DNA of 64,000 nucleotides from Bathymodiolus brooksi (taxonomy: Eukaryota > Mollusca > Bivalvia > Mytilida > Modiolidae), in NCBI GenBank assembly GCA_963680875.1, contig OY804575.1, positions 105,517,505 through 105,581,504 on the forward strand, given 5' to 3'. A program made the translations under genes and the position numbers. Below are positions 59,999-64,000 of this stretch, one piece after another; position 1 is the first letter of the stretch, and the number at the start of each line of letters is the position of its first letter. The notes below the pieces were generated by a model. That model had not been told where the DNA came from. It ran no database searches and saw nothing but the letters and a program-made list of their open reading frames with translations.

Positions 59999-60031
59999 TT
60001 TCCTATGACCTTTGGGCGATATTAAGCAACT
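59999..60031 (-). CDS. Dynein exon 1 of window (33-nt candidate microexon)
   Basis: The candidate exon encodes SCLISPKGHRK and is phase 0 on both sides. The acceptor is a pyrimidine-rich tract ending TTTAG. The donor is GGAAA|GTAAGT, a strong match to consensus. It joins in frame to the next exon (…GHRK then RHHG…), giving a basic, probably disordered stretch. It is very short and no homology can be judged, so it rests on splice signals and phase only. It could be chance. It is the most upstream exon I can propose, and no initiator Met is seen. Confidence 0.45.
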
Positions 60032-60174
60032 CTAAATGGAAAAGAAATTTTAAAGATGTATCAAACAGAACAAAAGATATATCCATATAACCACTATAAA
60101 AAAAGGGGGGGATAATTCTTCTCCAGACTTGTAAAGTGCATCTATCTGCATGAAGCATGATCATCATTCTTTAG

Positions 60175-60440
60175 TAGGGTGGCTCAATGAGTTAGGTAGT
60201 TGGATTACCTAACAACTCATACAAGCCTATCACCAATATGGCGTGGGTTCGCCCCCGGCTTTGTAAATTACAAAAAAAGGTGCACTCGACTCGCAGCTGC
60301 AAGTGATAAAGTTTACCAGTTACTTGCCCATGGTCAGTGGTTCTCTCCGGCTTCTTCCACCACTAAAACTGGTCGCCATGATATAGCTGAAATATTGCTG
60401 AAAGTGGCATTAAACACCAAAAACCAAACCAAACCAAAAT
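60175..60440 (+). mobile_element. SINE-C copy (different tRNA head, shared 3' domain)
   Basis: The head GGTGGCTCAATGAGTTAGGT … GTGGGTTCGCCCCCGG has A- and B-box character. The body (TTTACCAGTTACTTGCCCAT) and 3' domain (ATATAGCTGAAATATTGCTG … GGCATTAAACACC) match SINE-A. The tail is (AAACC)n. Confidence 0.78.
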
Positions 60441-61020
60441 AATGTCTAATAAGTAAATAAAACATACATGTAATGTATACATATTGTAATTTAATATTAT
60501 CAGTGATGTGCTCATTTTCACACATTACAAAAATTATATATAAAACAAAGAGATAATTAACAGATAATTAATATTTTTAACAATGGAAATGAACCTGCCC
60601 ATGTGACACTTCATCTTAAATTACAGACTAACAAGTTTAAAATATTGTTCAACAAATGTTATCACTGTATGATCGTACATTTCTATTCCCTTGGTTTTCA
60701 AAAAAAACTTTTATTTAGATAGACTTTTTCTTTACTACTTTGGCAGTTATAGTACAAATTCATTAAACTTTCTTGCAAAAAAATACCTCTATTTTCTAAT
60801 AACTGAAAATCAACATCATCAAAAATAACATTTCATTATAATCACTGGAAACAATGATTATACAGTTATTCGAATTCACTCAATACAGGATAAATTAATT
60901 AATCTGAAAAATATATGAACACATCAATTTTTTTTACTTTGAACTACATGTATTCAATAAATAAATTAACAAATGATTAAAGTATAGTGTAAATGTATAT
61001 AACCGTATATTAAAATATAT
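60441..61020. other. AT-rich sequence, nothing recognised
   Basis: No upstream dynein exon could be supported here. Confidence 0.5.
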
Positions 61021-61767
61021 TATTAATTGATAATTTTACGGTCATTTGATTTGTTCAATGCCCATCACGTGGTGTTCTGTATTGTGGCAGGTTGACTTTT
61101 GCGGATTGCACGGTTACTAAAAATAGATTAAAAAATTCCAATATTTCGAACATGACGTTTAACGAACATGACGTTTAACGATTGAACATGATTCTGGTAC
61201 TGCATTTGGCAACTCATTTGAACTTCAAGCACTGTCAAGTTTGCAGACAGGGACCGTATTTAATGATCTGTTACCTGACAATGATGGTGTAGATGACTTT
61301 CTTAAATCTCTTGATATTCCTGCACAAGAAACAAGTAGTAATGTACCCATTTCTAAGTCGATGTGTCAATTTCCAGTACCAATGATTACTAATTGTCAAA
61401 ATATCACCATAAACTATAACATTTTCCCTAGGAAATGATTATCATTCATGTCACTACATACATTTTTGTTTTATTGTTATTCCTGTTGAATAGATTGTTT
61501 GTTGTTAAAGTTTGGGTCTTATATTATTTTTATACGACCGCAAAAATTTTGGGGTCGTATTATGGTATGGCGCAGTCGTCGTCGTCTGTACACATTTTGT
61601 TTCTGTTGTCTTACTTTAGTTCTAGTTTCCAGTAGCAAGTACACCTAGTCTCGGATGAATATCCATTTGTAGATCTTCTGTTTCATGTTTTGCGTGGCAA
61701 TTGATAATATAAAAAATATGTGATGGGCATTGAACAAATCAAATGACAGTAAAATTATCAATTAATA
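61021..61767. mobile_element. TIR element, 747 bp, with a coding-like stretch
   Basis: ~49-bp inverted ends (61021-61069 and 61719-61767) begin TATTAATTGATAATTTTAC and include TCATTTGATTTGTTCAATGC. One or two mismatches only. Flanking AT-rich sequence prevents fixing a target duplication. Inside are a tandem GAACATGACGTTTAAC pair, an 80-plus codon open frame, and a fragment with hairpin ATACGACCGCAAAAATTTTG at ~61552. Confidence 0.72.
61190..61438 (+). pseudogene. Coding-like frame inside the TIR element (possible captured exon)
   Basis: An open plus-strand frame of about 83 codons ends in TGA at 61438. It has better composition than the surrounding intron: SFELQALSSLQTGTVFNDLL, then DVDDFLKSLDIP-type acidic text, then PMITNCQNITINYNIF. 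The end resembles a C-terminal exon: polar, with a short N-C-x-N-I-T-I-N-Y motif. I do not recognise the protein. It could be a last exon captured by the element, a remnant of its transposase gene, or chance. Confidence 0.3.
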
Positions 61768-61776
61768 ATATAAAAA

Positions 61777-61883
61777 ATACAGCCTTTCTATTCAGTCGAT
61801 ACAAGTTGTATATCGACCTAAAGATGTATATCGACCTCAGACTACGTCCTCAGTCGATATACATCTCTCAGGAAAAGGCTGTA
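61777..61883. repeat. Imperfect hairpin with CAGTCGATATACATCT arms
   Basis: AATACAGCCTTT… and …AAAGGCTGTATTT are inverted, with internal TATATCGACCTAAAGATGTA and CAGTCGATATACATCT. Probably a small foldback element lying directly next to the TIR element. Confidence 0.6.
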
Positions 61884-61919
61884 TTTGTATAATATTGACC
61901 TTGATATTTGTATTTTAGT

Positions 61920-62130
61920 ATGTTAAATGTTACTTTCAATAATATTTCAATTTTTTCAGTATCAAGTTTTTTTTTCATTTGGAATCAGGAGTACCCACAG
62001 AAAACCAACAACTTTCCAAAATAATTGACAAATCTTATCACATTGAATTGCCTCATGTTCATCTTGTCATGGGTGGAAATCAAACTCACAAATGCTTAAA
62101 GTGATAGAAAGACACTGATTGTATATTGAA
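61920..62130 (-). mobile_element. Degenerate SINE-A copy
   Basis: AATGTTACTTTCAATAATAT, AGGAGTACCCACAGAAAACC and TCATGGGTGGAAATCAAACT keep SINE-A order at low identity. Confidence 0.55.
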
Positions 62131-63937
62131 AGATATACATTTTTGTATATGTTCATTGACTTCTTTCTTAATATATTTAAAACAAAGTTCAGAATGTAGC
62201 TAGCATTTCACTTTTCACAATTACTTCAAGGAAACTTTTTTTTCAAATTCAAACCATATTTTACCTTTTCTTAAACCTATAAATGAGTACATTTTATGTA
62301 ATAAAAGGTTTTCATCGTTTGGAACATCGTGCAACTGCAGCATGTGAGGGGGATCATGATCATGAAGTGAAAAGGACAATAATAACAAGTTTCTAAAAAC
62401 TAATTATGAAATTCAGCCATTTCTCTTCAGTCAGGTTAGGGATGTAATATTAGAAATATTATAACAAGTTATTTTTAATATTACATTCCAATGATACATT
62501 CTTGATTGTAATATTAATTTTAAATATTTTGTTTCTTTTGTATCCATGCTAGAAAGGACCAAGATCGTTGTACTTTTAACCTTTATATATAAAATTCTAC
62601 ATTCCAACAGATGATTATAATAACTGAAACTCAGTGCATTGGCCATTGACTTTACATTGAATCCTCAAAATTTTTTCTATCTAGGATTATAACTTCATCA
62701 GTACTTGCTGTAATTTTGTTTATATTATCATGTGTTTATGCATGAAATATTTTTTGTGTTGAGTTTATTAATAGAGGTGTATATTCATATACATTTTCAT
62801 ATAAAAAAAAGTAAATGTGTAGACCAATCACATAAATCTGACAAGCGATTGCAAGTGATTTCTCATCGAATGAGTTATCTCCCTTGCAGTCTTGGTCATA
62901 TTGTACTGCAACTGCAGTCTTTGTGAACAGAGAGGTCTTAAATTGTATCCATTTGGTTATTGTGTATGATCAGTTGCAATGGTAGATCACTGGGAAATGG
63001 AATCTTTCTGACGTTGGAACTGGGACCAGGAGAAAAAAGGGGGTAAAAATATGTTTTGCCCCCTTTTTTGCCAATAATTCAGAAAAAGCTGAAAATGTAG
63101 AAAGGAAGTAGAATGTTCAATAAAACAAGAGGCTTAAGCCCAATGGTTAAAGGTGTATGCTTAGAACCCTAAATGACCCTTTTTGTCAATTTTGATAGCT
63201 TGCCTCTCCAGTGCTAATGAGTAATGTCAATGACTTATTCGACGTTGGTCCACTTCAAAAGTTTGTCCCCCCTGATGCTGATGGGTTCGATTTCCAAAAG
63301 ACAGTTACACCATCGTTGCTTTTATCCTCGAGTTTTCATGTTTCTTCTTTTGTCTACACAACTGTTGTCATAAAAAGCAAAACTTGCTAAAAGGTTTCAG
63401 TTGCTGAAAAATCATAAACTTGTGGTTTGTCCTAATACCACAACAATCATGTATTACCGTGTACGCTTATGGTTGATGTTTCCAATTACTTTATAATGAT
63501 TTTATTGTCAATATATATATACAATTGGATTGGGAACAAGTTTTTACAACTTACTAGTCCCTCTCCATATAAATACATTAATAGCATAAACAAAACAAAT
63601 CAAATGACAGCAAATGTACAGGCTATATCAATTATAATTAGTAAATTAAGCAAAATCATGTCAAACTAAGCATACATATTAAATATTGTTTTGATATTTA
63701 ACAGAAAAAAAGGGGGGGGGATAAAACTAATAAAACTAATGTTTCCAATATTATCACTACCACTTCTGTATTAGTTCGGAGGCCACATTTTTTCAACAAA
63801 CATTGGCATCCACGTCGCAGCAAACCGTTGTGCCCCTATCCTTACCGATCTTCTCCTAAACTATAATGAGTCGGCTTTTACGACATTTGAGTAAGCCAAA
63901 ATTGATGGTTAGCTGTCAATTTTCAAGTTAGCAGTAG
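62131..63937. other. Sequence without supported genes
   Basis: About 63128-63380 has a repeat-like look (GGCTTAAGCCCAATGGTTAA … GATGGGTTCGATTTCC) with a possible B-box, but no partner copy is in the window. A G homopolymer lies at ~63712. No dynein exon recognised. Confidence 0.4.
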
Positions 63938-64000
63938 GGTTATGGCGTATAACGACACTTTCAACAATATTTCAGTTATATCGTGGCGGTCAGTTTTATT
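63938..64000 (-). mobile_element. SINE-A copy cut by the window edge
   Basis: TAGGGTTATGGCGTATAACG and CACTTTCAACAATATTTCAG are the 3' end of SINE-A. The rest lies to the right of the window. Confidence 0.8.

Larger units (their letters stand above)
6402..60031 (-). other. Gene span: axonemal dynein heavy chain, N-terminal part (14 exons, 724 codons)
   Basis: Gene-level entry. Fourteen minus-strand exons, from high to low coordinate, join with consistent phases: 59999-60031, 59459-59554, 36084-36252, 27092-27200, 26301-26470, 16527-16703, 15501-15681, 14706-14844, 13952-14056, 11303-11433, 10733-10931, 9573-9779, 7240-7490, 6402-6606. They total 2172 nt with no internal stop. The C-terminal half matches the tail of inner-arm axonemal dynein heavy chains: a PWH block followed by LFITHPVM, MDRFFESVSSLMSNLLRSC, a LKFLPSFPDICDFF block, and LPVLIPMHLFLLDC. 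These chains are the ATP-driven motors of cilia and flagella. The linker, AAA+ ring and microtubule-binding stalk must be encoded left of position 1. The paralogue (DNAH1/3/6/7/12/14 class) cannot be assigned here. The first exon is also unknown. The family call rests on recognised motifs, not a database search. Confidence 0.8.

Overview
This is AT-rich eukaryotic genomic DNA from an animal, most likely a bivalve mollusc. The evidence is a spliced axonemal dynein gene, very large repeat-filled introns, several tRNA-derived SINE families with ACCCTA, CACTCACT, ACCAAA or CAAT tails, and hairpin-ended elements with internal ~160-170 bp tandem cores (pearl/HINE-like architecture) ending in TATACCCCC...GGGGGTATA. 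There are no bacterial-type operons, rRNA genes or CRISPR arrays. The species call is an inference from repeat style.

One gene explains essentially all coding signal. Fourteen exons on the minus strand (59999-60031 down to 6402-6606) join with GT-AG borders and fully compatible reading-frame phases into 724 codons with no stop. The first ~370 residues are low-complexity, rich in Pro, Ser, Asn, Arg and acidic residues. The rest matches the N-terminal tail of a single-headed (inner-arm type) axonemal dynein heavy chain (DNAH1/3/6/7/12/14 class). The linker and motor would lie beyond the left edge. True 5' exons may lie to the right of 60031 and were not identified.

The introns range from ~0.4 to ~23 kb and hold nested mobile elements. 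Among them: a 3.4 kb hAT-like element with an 8-bp target duplication that splits a minisatellite (744-4137); a 2.06 kb TIR element with a 6-bp target duplication carrying a large foldback (23341-25398); a TTAA-flanked MITE (17706-17979); pearl/HINE-like elements (7728, 31350, 44122, 44664, 47706); and about fifteen copies or fragments of one SINE family (here SINE-A), seven of another (SINE-B) and one of a third (SINE-C).

The most unusual signal is where the minisatellites sit. Three large tandem arrays (39 bp, 32 bp and 51 bp units) begin exactly at, or within about 6 bp of, 5' splice sites of the dynein gene. In two of them every unit carries a copy of the exon end plus the donor (AAG|GT), giving dozens of tandem candidate donors. 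Two further arrays (55 bp and 54 bp units) arose by amplifying an internal piece of a SINE. I found no new protein-based system. The array/splice-donor association is the observation most worth following.
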